This document shows positions 47,486-57,338 of a DNA stretch of 64,000 nt, piece after piece; position 1 is the first letter of the stretch; the number at the start of each line of letters is the position of its first letter. The position numbers and the translations under genes are program-made. Source of the DNA: G963663315 sp965214205 (GTDB lineage Bacteria; Pseudomonadota; Gammaproteobacteria; Arenicellales; Poriferihabitantaceae). The notes beneath the pieces are model-generated. The model did no database searches and was not told the DNA's origin. It saw only the letters and a program-made list of their open reading frames with translations. The stretch lies in the NCBI GenBank assembly GCA_965214205.1, contig OZ243941.1, forward strand, positions 1,240,001 through 1,304,000. The letters are read 5' to 3'.

Positions 47486-48190
47486 TACGTAACGCTAGCC
47501 TTAGTAAAACCGAACCGTATGCGGGAAACTCCTCCAAAACTGTTCAGTACTCGTCTGGTTTGTTGAATGACACGAAAAAGAAGAGGCTTCTTTGGGTTGG
47601 AATTCAAATTTCAAACCAGTCAGTAAAAATCTGGCAGACATGGGGACAATCCGCAGGAAAGATTTGACGGAAGCCCGTCAAAAATCCTCAGAGACTTTAT
47701 GTTCGGGAGTATGATATGAAATTGGAAGCGCAGTGGATCGTCGGTTTTGTTGATGGGGAAGGTTGTTTTCACATCAGCATAAACAGAAACGACACAATGA
47801 CGTCAGGTTATCAGGTGTTGCCTGAATTTACCGTAGTACAACATGAACGGGACGTAAAAGTATTGCATGCTTTGAAAGCGTTTTTCGGATGTGGGGTAGT
47901 ACGGGTAAACAGAAAGGATAAAACATCAACCAGAATGGCCTGGCGAGTCAGAAATGTTGGACATCTGCTGGATATAATTTCACCATTTTTCATGAAGCAT
48001 CAATTGAAGACATCGAAAGGTGTTGAGTTCAGAAAGTTCCGCAAGGCGCTTTTACTGATGCAGAAAGGGGATCATCTGACCGTATCGGGTCTCGAAGAAA
48101 TTCGAGGCATCGTGAATCAGATGAATCGTAAGAAAATGGTAAATACTCAAGAGAAAGTCCGACCTTGCTAGAAATAGTTAGGATTAATCG
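47486..48190 (+). mobile_element. group I intron in 23S rRNA at E. coli position 1931
   Basis: The conserved rRNA string CCTAAGGT/AGCGAAATTCC is split after the T of AAGGT. The inserted 705 bases start TACGTAACG and end in G, as group I introns do (U before the 5' site, terminal G at the 3' site). Core elements are visible: a Q-like AATCCGCAG near 47649, R TCAGAGACT near 47690 and an S-type AAAGTCC near 48154. A homing endonuclease gene occupies the loop between R and S. The same site hosts introns in Thermotoga relatives and Simkania. Confidence 0.9.
47716..48171 (+). CDS. LAGLIDADG homing endonuclease in the 23S intron
   Basis: The 151-residue single-motif LAGLIDADG protein (WIVGFVDGEGCF, about residues 7-18) would act as a homodimer on intronless 23S genes to spread the intron. 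The fold's beta-sheet segment FTVVQHERDVKVLHALKAFFGCG and a basic C-terminal half are as expected. It sits in the P8 region of the intron, and its last codons run into the conserved S element (GAAAGTCC), so the protein and ribozyme share sequence. The frame is intact, suggesting that the element is still active or recently acquired. Start ATG 47716 has GGGAG upstream. Confidence 0.9.
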   Translation: MKLEAQWIVGFVDGEGCFHISINRNDTMTSGYQVLPEFTVVQHERDVKVLHALKAFFGCGVVRVNRKDKTSTRMAWRVRNVGHLLDIISPFFMKHQLKTSKGVEFRKFRKALLLMQKGDHLTVSGLEEIRGIVNQMNRKKMVNTQEKVRPC

Positions 48191-48237
<47 letters not shown>

Positions 48238-48308
48238 CGATGGCCACACTGTCTCCACCAGGGACTCAGCGAAATTGAACTTGCTGTGAAGATGCAGTGT
48301 ACCCGCGG

Positions 48309-48339
<31 letters not shown>

Positions 48340-48499
48340 CAGCTTTACACTGGATTTTGAACAAGTATGTGCAGGATAGGTGGAAGGCTTTGAAGCGGAG
48401 ACGCCAGTCTCTGTGGAGCCACCCTTGAGATACCACCCTTGCTTGTTTGGAATCCTAACCGAGGTCCGTTATCCGGATCCGGGACCGTGTATGGTGGGT

Positions 48500-48542
<43 letters not shown>

Positions 48543-48643
48543 GCGAAGGTACTCTAAGTACGGTCGGAAATCGTATGGTTAGTGTAAAGGCACAAGAGTG
48601 CTTGACTGCGAGACAGACACGTCGAGCAGGAACGAAAGTTGGT

Positions 48644-48719
<76 letters not shown>

Positions 48720-48748
48720 ACCCCCCAAGAGTTCACATCGACGGGGGT

Positions 48749-48788
<40 letters not shown>

Positions 48789-48793
48789 TAGCC

Positions 48794-48826
<33 letters not shown>

Positions 48827-48992
48827 TGGTACGCGAGCTGGGTTTAGAACGTCGTGAGACAGTTTGGTCCCTATCTGCCGTGGGCGTCGGAGACTTGAGA
48901 GGAGCTGCTTCCAGTACGAGAGGACCGAAGTGGACGTACCTCTGGTGTTCCAGTTATCATGCCAATGGTATTGCTGGGTAGCTATGTACGGA

Positions 48993-49028
<36 letters not shown>

Positions 49029-49332
49029 CCCTCAAGATAAGGTCTCCCTGGAACCTTCGGGTTCCCTGAAGGGTCGTTGAAGACTACAACGTTGATAGGC
49101 TGGGTGTGGAAGTGCAGTAATGCATGTAGCTAACCAGTACTAATTGCCCGTGAGGCTTGATCATGTAACACCCAAGAGGCCTGACCTCGAAGGAGTTGCA
49201 ACAGGCATCCTTAATAAAGACATGCGCCAATGACTACCCTGATCTGTATGTACGGAACCGTCCATGCAGAAAGCCAGTATGAAAACAGTGATTTCCGGTC
49301 TGTGGGCCGGCGAGTGACTGTTACGACCGGTT

Positions 49333-49451
49333 TGCCTGGTGACCATAGCAAGCGGGAACCACCTGATCCCATCCCGAACTCAGAAGTGAAAACGCTGCGC
49401 GCCGATGATAGTATGGGGTCTCCCCATGTGAAAGTAGGTCATTGCCAGGCA
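49333..49451 (+). rRNA. rrf: 5S ribosomal RNA
   Basis: About 119 bases with terminal helix TGCCTGG/CCAGGCA, and the conserved internal strings CCCATCCCGAACTCAGAAGTGAAA and GGGTCTCCCCATG. The last gene of the rrn operon. Confidence 0.95.
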
Positions 49452-49463
49452 ATTCATTGCCAA

Positions 49464-49496
49464 AGCCCTGCTCCACCCCCGGAGCGGGGCTTTTTT
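49464..49496 (+). terminator. rrn operon terminator
   Basis: An 11-bp stem AGCCCTGCTCC/GGAGCGGGGCT with one G-T pair, a loop of six bases and six T, 12 bases after 5S. It also separates the operon from the converging cfa gene. Confidence 0.88.
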
Positions 49497-49503
49497 ATGC
49501 GGG

Positions 49504-50661
49504 TTATTCGGGTCTGCGGTAGGCGGAAGGGGATGGATTGCCGGAGTCGGACAGGACAATCTGCCAGAGTTGCAGGTTTCTTGCCCGGAACGCGCCCGCG
49601 CACACATGCAGATAATACTTCCACATTCGGTAGAAGCGATCGGAATAATTGTCCTTCAGTTTCGGCCAGGCCCGGTCGAAATTCCGGAACCAGGCCATCA
49701 GGGTGCGGTCGTAATCGGGTCCGAAATTATGCATGTCCTCGACAATCATCAGGGACTCACAGGCCCGGGAGATTTGCCGCAACGAGGGGATTTCCCCGTT
49801 CGGGAAAATGTATTTTGAAATCCAGGGGTCGACGCCCGCCCTGGAATTGTTCTTGCCGATGGTGTGCAGCATGGATCGGGCGCCATCCTGCAAGCACTTT
49901 TTGACCACTTTCATATAGGCGCCATAGTTTTTGTGGCCAACATGTTCGAACATGCCAAGCGAGACCACGGCATCGAACTTTTCATTGATATCCCGGTAGT
50001 CCTGCAGCCTGATCTCCACCGGCAATCCCCGGCACAGTTCGGCGCCGAGGGCGACCTGTTCTTTGGAAACGGTGATCCCGACGACTTCGACACCGTAGTT
50101 ATCAGCGGCAAATTTGGCAAAGCTGCCCCAGCCACAACCGATATCCAGCACTCTCATGCCTTTTCCAAGGTCGAGTTTCCGGCATACCAGATCCAGCTTT
50201 TCCTTTTGCGCGTCATCGAGATTGTCGGCATGGGCCCAGTAACCACAGGTATAAACCATCCTTTGATCCAGCATTTCCCGGTACAGGTCATTGCCGACGT
50301 CGTAGTGTTTCTCGCCGACCTGGAACGCGCGCGACTGTTTTTGCAGATTGAACAGATTGGCCTGAATCCAGGGTATTATGTGGCTGATGAACCTTTGATT
50401 TTCGGAAAGATCGGTTCTCAGCAGCCGATTCATCATTTCATCGAGTCGGTCACAGTCCCACCAGTTGTCCATCCAGGATTCGCCCAGACCCAATGAGCCC
50501 CGCAGCAAAACGCGTCTGAAGAACGCCGGATTATTGACCTGAATATCCCAAGGATTGGGGCCGTTGATCGAGACTCCGGAGCCATCCAGGATTTTCTCCA
50601 CTTTCTGTTGCGAGAATCCCGGATTATCGGGTTCAAATTGCTCTGATGTAAATTCTGTCAT
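49504..50661 (-). CDS. cfa: cyclopropane-fatty-acyl-phospholipid synthase
   Basis: The 385-residue SAM-dependent enzyme adds a methylene bridge to unsaturated acyl chains of membrane lipids. The SAM motif is VLDIGCGWGSFAKFAA (about residues 171-186); HYDVGNDLYREML and MVYTCGYWAHA precede it. The catalytic region MFEHVGHKNYGAYM and SKYIFPNGEIPSL follow, all standard for Cfa. Length equals the E. coli protein. It is transcribed toward the rrn terminator. Confidence 0.93.
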   Translation of the reverse strand: MTEFTSEQFEPDNPGFSQQKVEKILDGSGVSINGPNPWDIQVNNPAFFRRVLLRGSLGLGESWMDNWWDCDRLDEMMNRLLRTDLSENQRFISHIIPWIQANLFNLQKQSRAFQVGEKHYDVGNDLYREMLDQRMVYTCGYWAHADNLDDAQKEKLDLVCRKLDLGKGMRVLDIGCGWGSFAKFAADNYGVEVVGITVSKEQVALGAELCRGLPVEIRLQDYRDINEKFDAVVSLGMFEHVGHKNYGAYMKVVKKCLQDGARSMLHTIGKNNSRAGVDPWISKYIFPNGEIPSLRQISRACESLMIVEDMHNFGPDYDRTLMAWFRNFDRAWPKLKDNYSDRFYRMWKYYLHVCAGAFRARNLQLWQIVLSDSGNPSPSAYRRPE

Positions 50662-50711
50662 TTCTCCCGAACCGGCCCTACGGATGATTATATTGTAATG
50701 AGTGGCCCGGT

Positions 50712-51278
50712 TCAGTCAAGGTTGACAGACAGATTTTTTGATATCCGGTCAATAGGGAACCATTCCGTAATGACCGCGATCAGGCTGGTTTGGGCCAGGA
50801 TACGGTATACCCGGTAGAGAAATGCATAGTCCCGTTCGAGGCCGAGATGGTCGGCGGCGGCGGTATTCTTACGATAGCCGCAATCCACGATTTCGCGGTG
50901 ATTGTCAGGCAATTGCCTGTCCAGTATCGCCCCAAGGGGGATTTGCCGTTGCTCGAGCATTTGTCGGGCATCGGATTCCAGATTTTGGTGGAGGATGACC
51001 GACTCCGCATACAGCCAGTCCTGACCGGTTTTTTCGCCGCGCAGGGTGATGCGGCGATACAGACAGGCCGAATGACCGTCTAGCGGCGCCATGGTGGGGT
51101 GGTTTTCAGTCCGATCGACAGACTGTTTTTTCAACCCCAGTCCAAGCGGTTCGCCGGTCAGGGCTTCCAGCAGTTCCGTGACCGTGCCATCGGTGACCAG
51201 CAACAGTCTGGCGCACAGCGGCAGCTCGAACCAGGCCACTCCTCTGGCGCCGAGAATGTCTTCGATTTCCAGGCGCAT
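50712..51278 (-). CDS. chorismate pyruvate-lyase (UbiC)-like protein
   Basis: This 188-residue protein has the UbiC/UTRA-type fold pattern: LCARLLLVTDGTVTELLEALTGEPLGL near the N-terminus, YRRITLRG, WLYAESVI and IPLGAILDR. True UbiC makes 4-hydroxybenzoate for ubiquinone; the DGTVTELLEALTGE form is closer to the DUF98 branch of the family, so the product could be a 3- or 4-hydroxybenzoate or something else. It lies 12 bp downstream of polA with no ubiA beside it. Confidence 0.68.
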   Translation of the reverse strand: MRLEIEDILGARGVAWFELPLCARLLLVTDGTVTELLEALTGEPLGLGLKKQSVDRTENHPTMAPLDGHSACLYRRITLRGEKTGQDWLYAESVILHQNLESDARQMLEQRQIPLGAILDRQLPDNHREIVDCGYRKNTAAADHLGLERDYAFLYRVYRILAQTSLIAVITEWFPIDRISKNLSVNLD

Positions 51279-51290
51279 CCAACCGGGTTC

Positions 51291-53987
51291 CTAATGCGCT
51301 TCTTTCCAGTTGTGGCCGACGCCAACATCCACGACCAGTGGAATTTCCAGTTTTGCGACTCCGCTCATCAGATCAGTCGCGATTTCAACCATCCCGTCAA
51401 TCTGTCCCTCTTCCACTTCGAACACCAGCTCATCGTGAACCTGGAGTATGATTTTGTTGGAAGAGCCGGTTTCAATCAGCCGCTGGTCAATCGCCAGCAT
51501 GGCCAGTTTGATCAGGTCGGCGGCCGTTCCCTGTACCGGAGCGTTGATCGCGGTGCGTTCGGCGTATTGACGCATGGCGCCGTTTTTGGAATTGATTTCC
51601 GGCAGATTCAGGCGCCGCCCGAACAGGGTTTCCACGAAGCCCTGTTCCCTGGCGCTCTGCCGGGTGTTGTTCATGTATTGCCTGACTCCGGGGTAACGCT
51701 CGAAATAGATGTCGATATAGCGTCTGGCCTCTTTCAGGTCAATTTTCAGTTGCCGCGCCAGGCCATACGGCGACATCCCGTAGATCAATCCGAAATTGAT
51801 GGCTTTCGCTCTTCTACGCTGTTCGCCGTCCACCTCAGCGGGCTGGATGTCGAATACTTCGGCTGCGGTCGCGCGATGGATGTCCACGCCATGGTTGAAC
51901 GCTTCAATTAGTCCGGAATCCCGTGACAGATGGGCCATGATACGCAGTTCGATCTGGGAATAATCGGCGGCTACCAGCACACAGCCTGGTTCGGGAATAA
52001 AGGCTTCGCGAATTTTCCGGCCCTCCTCGGACCGGATCGGGATATTCTGCAGGTTCGGATCGGATGAGGACAGGCGTCCGGTGGCCGCGACAGCCTGATG
52101 GTAGGAGGTGTGGATACGGCCCGAATCCGGATTGATCAATTCCGGCAGCCGGTCGGTATAAGTGCCCTTGAGCTTGGCCAGCCCCCGGTGCTCCAGAATC
52201 AGCGCCGGCAATTCGTAATCTTCGGCCAGTTCCTGCAACACGTTCTCGGCTGTGGACGGTTGTCCCTTGGGGGTCTTTCTCAATACCGGCAGACCCAGCT
52301 TGTCATAGAGTATTTCCTGAATCTGCTTTGGCGAAGCGATGCTGAAAGCCTGTCCGGCCAGCGCATGAGCCGCCTTCTCCAGTTCGTTCAGCCGTACAGT
52401 GATTTCCGCGCTTTGCCGGCGCAACCGGTCGGCGTCGATTTTCACGCCGTGGTTTTCGGTTCTTACCAGAGCCTTCAGCAGCGGCATTTCGATATCATGG
52501 TAGATGCGCGACAGGGCTTGATTTTTGTCCAGTTCCCGCATCAGCGTCCGGTGCAGCCGCAGGGTGATATCGGCGTCTTCCGCGGCATACCGGGTGGCCT
52601 GTTCGATGTTGACCTGATTGAAGGTCAGTTGTTTCCGGCCAGTCCCCGCGACATCGGAGAATTTGATGGTGTCCCGCCCCAGATGCCGTTTCGCCAGTGT
52701 ATCCATGTCGTGCCTTGCATTACCCGCCTCCAGGACGTAGGACATCAGCATGGTGTCGTGGGCGATCCCCTGCAGGTCAATGCCGTGCCGTTGCAGTACT
52801 TCGATATCGTATTTGAGGTTCTGTCCGGTTTTCTTCTTTGCCGGATTTTCGAGCAATGGACGAAGTTGTTCGAGAGTCTGCCGCCAGGGTAGTTGGTCGG
52901 GCGCTCCCGGATAATCATGGCCAAGAGGCAGGTAGGCTGCCTGGCTCGGTTCGGCGCAGAATGAAAGTCCGACCAGTCTGGCCTGGCGCTGATCGGTGGA
53001 GGTCGTTTCGGTGTCAATTGCGAACAGCGGCGCCCGATCCAGGATTTCCAGCCATTTCCCGAGGGTCTCATCGTCCAGAATCGTCTCGTATCGCACCGGG
53101 ACCTCGTCCAGATCATCGTCCACCTCCGGTTCGGCGATTTCCTTTAGCCAGGAACGGAATTCGAGATCTTCGTAGAAAGTCCTGAGCGTTGTGTTGTCCC
53201 GCTTGCCGATCACCAGGCTTTCCGGGCTGTGTTCAAGTTCAACGTCACACTTGATTGCGGTCAGCCGCCTGGACAGGGCAAGCTGATCCAGATTGGCGCG
53301 AAGATTCTCTCCCGCCTTGCCCCCGATCCGGTCGGCATGATGGATGATGTTGTCCAGTGTGCCATACGTTTCAAACCATTTGACCGCGGTTTTCGGGCCG
53401 ACCAGGGGGATGCCGGGAATATTGTCCGAACTGTCGCCAATCAACGCCAGATATTCGATGATTCTTTCCGGCGGCACACCGAACCTGGCTTTGACGCCGC
53501 TTGCGTCGAGCCGGATGTTTTTCATCGTGTCGACCATTTCAACGCGGTCATCGACCAGTTGGGTGAGGTCCTTGTCGTTACTGATGATGATCGCGCTGAA
53601 TCCGGATGCCGTAGCGCGTTTGGAGAGAGTGCCGATCACGTCATCCGCCTCAACCCCGCTGACCGAGATCAGGGGCAGCCCCATCGCCGGAATGATCTTC
53701 CTGAGCGTATCGAGCTGTTCGCGGAGATCATCCGGCATCGGCGGTCGATTAGCCTTGTATTCGTGGTACATATCGTGTCGGAAGGTCTTGCCCTTGGCAT
53801 CCATGACCACGGCGATATGAGTGGGCTGGTATTGTTTCAGCAGGCTGCGGAGCATGTTCAGCATGCCGAATATGGCCTGGGTGCTCCGGCCGTCCGAGGT
53901 GGCCAGTGGATTACGGGTCCTGGCGTGGTAGGCGCGGAACATTAACGCGGTTCCGTCCACCAGGATGATTTCCTTATCGACAGACAT
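51291..53987 (-). CDS. polA: DNA polymerase I
   Basis: The 898-residue polymerase has all three domains: 5' nuclease (LVDGTALMFRAYHA to about 290), 3'-5' exonuclease with its acidic motif FAIDTETTSTD intact, and polymerase. The polymerase carries motif A VAADYSQIELR, the O-helix stretch RRRAKAINFGLIYGMSPYG and motif C LQVHDELVFEV. The start at 53987 (MSVDKEIILVDG) was preferred because the 29 codons upstream overlap the kinase gene's promoter-distal gap and show no similarity. Confidence 0.96.
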   Translation of the reverse strand: MSVDKEIILVDGTALMFRAYHARTRNPLATSDGRSTQAIFGMLNMLRSLLKQYQPTHIAVVMDAKGKTFRHDMYHEYKANRPPMPDDLREQLDTLRKIIPAMGLPLISVSGVEADDVIGTLSKRATASGFSAIIISNDKDLTQLVDDRVEMVDTMKNIRLDASGVKARFGVPPERIIEYLALIGDSSDNIPGIPLVGPKTAVKWFETYGTLDNIIHHADRIGGKAGENLRANLDQLALSRRLTAIKCDVELEHSPESLVIGKRDNTTLRTFYEDLEFRSWLKEIAEPEVDDDLDEVPVRYETILDDETLGKWLEILDRAPLFAIDTETTSTDQRQARLVGLSFCAEPSQAAYLPLGHDYPGAPDQLPWRQTLEQLRPLLENPAKKKTGQNLKYDIEVLQRHGIDLQGIAHDTMLMSYVLEAGNARHDMDTLAKRHLGRDTIKFSDVAGTGRKQLTFNQVNIEQATRYAAEDADITLRLHRTLMRELDKNQALSRIYHDIEMPLLKALVRTENHGVKIDADRLRRQSAEITVRLNELEKAAHALAGQAFSIASPKQIQEILYDKLGLPVLRKTPKGQPSTAENVLQELAEDYELPALILEHRGLAKLKGTYTDRLPELINPDSGRIHTSYHQAVAATGRLSSSDPNLQNIPIRSEEGRKIREAFIPEPGCVLVAADYSQIELRIMAHLSRDSGLIEAFNHGVDIHRATAAEVFDIQPAEVDGEQRRRAKAINFGLIYGMSPYGLARQLKIDLKEARRYIDIYFERYPGVRQYMNNTRQSAREQGFVETLFGRRLNLPEINSKNGAMRQYAERTAINAPVQGTAADLIKLAMLAIDQRLIETGSSNKIILQVHDELVFEVEEGQIDGMVEIATDLMSGVAKLEIPLVVDVGVGHNWKEAH

Positions 53988-54004
53988 GGATTGAAGTATA
54001 AATG

Positions 54005-56173
54005 TCAGGGTCGGAGGTGGGGAATCGAAACCGTAACCCGGACTCCCTTCGCATCGGTTCTGTTTTCTGCCCAAACCTTGCCCTGATGGTATTCGACAAT
54101 CAATCGCACGACGAACAGGCCCAGGCCCAGGTGGGAATGTTGGGCATTGTTCTTGCCGCAGGAAACCATCGGGTCGAATAATCGGGTGCTGTTGATGTGG
54201 TCGGGCAACTCCCTGCCGTGGTTGAGGACAGATATTTCCGTGTTGTTATCATTTTGCGTGATTTTTACGATGATCGGTTTGTACCGCTCGCTGAACTGTA
54301 TCGCGTTGTCGATCAGTTTGTCCAGCATTTGCGCGAGATGGTCCGGACTGCCCTTGATTGTGATTGAGTGGGAACGGATATCCAGTATGAATTCCTGGCC
54401 GGGATGGCTGATACGGTACCCGCCCATATAGTCGGATAATAAATTGACCAGATTGATCGGTTTTTTCGTTTCATTACGCATAGCCTCTTCAAGATTCGCC
54501 GCCTCGGTCAGATTGGTCAGGATGAGGCGCAGTCGATGGACTCCGTTCAAGGCCCGTTGCATGTGCGTGTTCTGCCGAATCCGGGGGATATCGGTTTCCA
54601 GTATCTGCAGGGAGGAACTGACCACGTTCAGTGGATTATTCATCTCATGGGCCAGCGTGTCGGGCATGCCTTCCAGATATCGCGTATACCCCGCCAGACG
54701 ATTCAACATGCTGGTGATACTGCGGCCCAGATCCCCAAGTTCGTCCTTGTGATAAAGTCGTGAAGGAATGCGGTCTTCGAGCACACGCCCTTCCGGCGTA
54801 ATCGCCTGCTCGGTGGTGTCATGCAACCGACGAACCCGAACCGTCAGCCGCCAGGCGAAAACGAATAATGTGGTCAGCACAAGAGCGAACACCCCAATGG
54901 TGATCAGGGTCAGATTACGCAGTAGTTGATACTGCAGGGCCAGTATCGCGTGAATGCTTTGTTCCACCACAACGGCGCCAAGAATCTCGTTGCCGGAGCG
55001 AATCGGATACCCGGCTGCGACAATTTCCGCTTTCCCATCCAGCGAAGGGCGCAACTCGGCCTTCGGGGCGCCGTTCAGTACCGTCGTGAAAATCCGGTCC
55101 GGCCTGAAGGTGACTTCAGGAGAATAATCCGTAAATCGGGCGGAAGGGCGGATGAGCAGGCTGTTCAGCAGGGTCTGGATATAGCCGTAGAAGGTGTTGG
55201 CGGCGGCTTCCTCTCCCTCGGGCGCGGCCTGTGGGGGGGTAGACGAAAGCCCGCCCACCACTGCGCGCACCCGTTGCAGATTGTCCAGAATCCAGATTCG
55301 TGACTGCGGTTGGTCAAGGCCCGTCAGTATACGGGTCAATTCGGGCGATGTAATCAATATCTGACTCGGTTGCTTGCCGGATATTTGCGGGGAAATGGGA
55401 ATGATCTTGTCCGGTTTCCGACTTTCAGGGTCATCCACATCGACTGCAAAAAACCCGATTCTCGAGCGATATCCAATCAGGTCGCGGGGGATGCGCAGTT
55501 CGATCCGGTAGCCCCATTCGGTTTCGGCCAGTTCAGCGGTAAATGTGGTCACGTCACTTCCTTCCAGGGGCAGTTCCCATTTTTCGTCAACCAGGAATGT
55601 GCTCATCCTCCCCGGTTCTGACGCGACCAGGAGATAGCGTTCGAGCTCGTCTTCCGGTAGCTGAATCAGCATTCGGATCTGGTCGCTGTTGTTGAGCGCG
55701 AGCAGTTCAAGGTCCCGGTAGATCAGGTTGTCGTCGTTGATTTCAAACAGTACATACAGATATTGTTCGTAATACCCGACGACATTCTTCGCGGAAAAGG
55801 AATCCGGGTCATATTCAAAGTCACAGATGGGCAGTTCGCTGCCGGTATAATAGTTGGCGTGCTCTTGCACCGATTCCCAATCGGTGGATTGACCGTCAAG
55901 CTGGATCAGATTATCCAGTCTGTGAGCGTACAGACCGCCTTCTTCGCCCAGTACTTCCGGCACCCCGGTTTCCGGATTGAACAACTCTGACCGGTCATTG
56001 AGCAGGGTGGCAATGCCGTTGGCAGTCAGTAACAACGCGTTTTTCTGTCCCTGCACCAGAAACTGTTTCATCTCCTGCACATATTGATAGCCCATCCATG
56101 GAATCACCAGCAATATCAATACGATGCACATCAGTCTCGCGCGTATGCTGAGTTTTCGCAATGATTTCAGCAT
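54005..56173 (-). CDS. sensor histidine kinase, dedicated-sortase-system type
   Basis: The 722-residue membrane kinase has a first helix at about 16-32 (CIVLILLVIPWMGYQYV) and a large periplasmic region to about 405. The periplasmic domain resembles a carbohydrate-binding or beta-sandwich domain with LDGQSTDWESV and ELAETEWGYRIELRIPRDLIG. A second helix follows at about 425 (TLITIGVFALVLTTLFVFAW), then HAMP. The kinase core has His509 (AHEMNNPLNVV), the N-box LIDNAIQFSE and the G-box HLGLGLFVVR. The overall plan and N-terminal sequence recall the kinase of the proteobacterial dedicated sortase system; that naming is from memory. It lies 35 bp after its response regulator gene. Confidence 0.8.
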   Translation of the reverse strand: MLKSLRKLSIRARLMCIVLILLVIPWMGYQYVQEMKQFLVQGQKNALLLTANGIATLLNDRSELFNPETGVPEVLGEEGGLYAHRLDNLIQLDGQSTDWESVQEHANYYTGSELPICDFEYDPDSFSAKNVVGYYEQYLYVLFEINDDNLIYRDLELLALNNSDQIRMLIQLPEDELERYLLVASEPGRMSTFLVDEKWELPLEGSDVTTFTAELAETEWGYRIELRIPRDLIGYRSRIGFFAVDVDDPESRKPDKIIPISPQISGKQPSQILITSPELTRILTGLDQPQSRIWILDNLQRVRAVVGGLSSTPPQAAPEGEEAAANTFYGYIQTLLNSLLIRPSARFTDYSPEVTFRPDRIFTTVLNGAPKAELRPSLDGKAEIVAAGYPIRSGNEILGAVVVEQSIHAILALQYQLLRNLTLITIGVFALVLTTLFVFAWRLTVRVRRLHDTTEQAITPEGRVLEDRIPSRLYHKDELGDLGRSITSMLNRLAGYTRYLEGMPDTLAHEMNNPLNVVSSSLQILETDIPRIRQNTHMQRALNGVHRLRLILTNLTEAANLEEAMRNETKKPINLVNLLSDYMGGYRISHPGQEFILDIRSHSITIKGSPDHLAQMLDKLIDNAIQFSERYKPIIVKITQNDNNTEISVLNHGRELPDHINSTRLFDPMVSCGKNNAQHSHLGLGLFVVRLIVEYHQGKVWAENRTDAKGVRVTVSIPHLRP

Positions 56174-56208
56174 GGCACAGTGAGGCGTCTGTCAGGGAAA
56201 GGGATCAA

Positions 56209-56904
56209 TCATTCGGGTTGCCAACGGTAGCCCACCCCGAAAACCGTCTGGATCATCGCAAAGGAGTCATCAATCTCCCTGAATTTCTTGCGAACCCGGC
56301 GAACATAGCCGTTGATCGTGTTTTTTTCAACATAGCTCTGGCGGGTAACCCGCATCAGGGCTTCATAAGTCTTGACATGTCCCGGATTTCTGGCCAGCGC
56401 TTCGATCAGCCAGAATTCGGTCAGGGTCAAATGCAGTAATTGCCCCTTCCAACTGATCGACATGCTGTTCTGGTTGATTTCAAGGTCTCCCAGAATCAGC
56501 GCGGACGGGGTCTGGGTTTCACTATGGACCGAGCTTGCGATCCGGAACAGGGAGGATACCCGCACCGCGAGAAACTGAAGGTTTACCGGTTTGGTGATGT
56601 AGTCCCAGGCGTCCAGTCTGAGTCCGGACACCCTGTCCACGTCATTGTCGCGGGCAGTCAGGAAAATAATCGGCATTCGGGGGCTGGTTCTTCGCAAGTA
56701 ATGGCACAGTTCAAAGCCGCCGTCCATTTCATTCTCCAGCATGATGTCGAGTATCGCAAGGTCGGGCAGGGACTTTGCGAACCCTTCCATCGCGTGCGCT
56801 CTGTTGGGGTAGGTTTGTACGTTATATCCGTGTCGGGTCAGCGCGTCCGAGTAGTTTTCGCGCTGGTCCGCGTCGTCTTCGACAATAGCAATCGTTCTCG
56901 ACAT
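56209..56904 (-). CDS. response regulator, OmpR type, dedicated-sortase-system type
   Basis: The 231-residue regulator has a receiver domain with phospho-acceptor Asp53 (AILDIMLENEMDGGFELC), Lys105 (YITKPVNL) and the switch Thr in FLTARD. The C-terminal winged helix carries the DNA-binding stretch VEKNTINGYVRRVRKKF. The MDGGFELCHYLR and FLTARDNDVDRVSGLRL elements resemble the response regulator of the proteobacterial dedicated sortase system. It is the first gene of a two-gene unit with the kinase. No sortase gene is in the window. Confidence 0.85.
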   Translation of the reverse strand: MSRTIAIVEDDADQRENYSDALTRHGYNVQTYPNRAHAMEGFAKSLPDLAILDIMLENEMDGGFELCHYLRRTSPRMPIIFLTARDNDVDRVSGLRLDAWDYITKPVNLQFLAVRVSSLFRIASSVHSETQTPSALILGDLEINQNSMSISWKGQLLHLTLTEFWLIEALARNPGHVKTYEALMRVTRQSYVEKNTINGYVRRVRKKFREIDDSFAMIQTVFGVGYRWQPE

Positions 56905-57080
56905 GTCAATCTCCCAGTGAATTGCAGCTATCAGTATAACGGAAAAAAAAGGTAAAACATGGGGATTTAAGTCCGTGGGAATTTAAGCCCGATTAATGCC
57001 ATGAATTTGCCATCCCTTCCCCCTGCTGTTGCCACCCCGATACAGTGTAATAACATTGATTGAGAATGTATGGAGTTACC

Positions 57081-57338
57081 ATGAGCCAGAAAGTTTTTAT
57101 CCCTGTGACCGATGAAATCCTCTACGAACATCCCGAGTTGATTACCTCGCCGTTGCGCCCCTATCTGGCAGACAACCCCTGTTTTCACTGGATGGCGATG
57201 ATAGATGTGGCGGATCCATCAGGGCCACGAATCAAGGACAAACTGTACTTTGATCATGCCATGGTATTGGACGATGTGGCGCTGGACGGCAACGCGGTCA
57301 GACGCCCTGGATATCAAACCGGTTCCAGTCTGGCATAG
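57081..57338 (+). CDS. small conserved-looking protein of unknown function
   Basis: The 85-residue soluble protein starts MSQKVFIPVTDEILYEHPELI with a clear GGAG site seven bases before the ATG. Its acidic middle (MIDVADPSGPRIKDKLYF) has no signal peptide or membrane segment. It converges with uvrD and overlaps its 3' end by 25 bases. I do not recognise a family; the ribosome site and sensible amino-acid composition argue that it is real. Confidence 0.6.
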   Translation: MSQKVFIPVTDEILYEHPELITSPLRPYLADNPCFHWMAMIDVADPSGPRIKDKLYFDHAMVLDDVALDGNAVRRPGYQTGSSLA

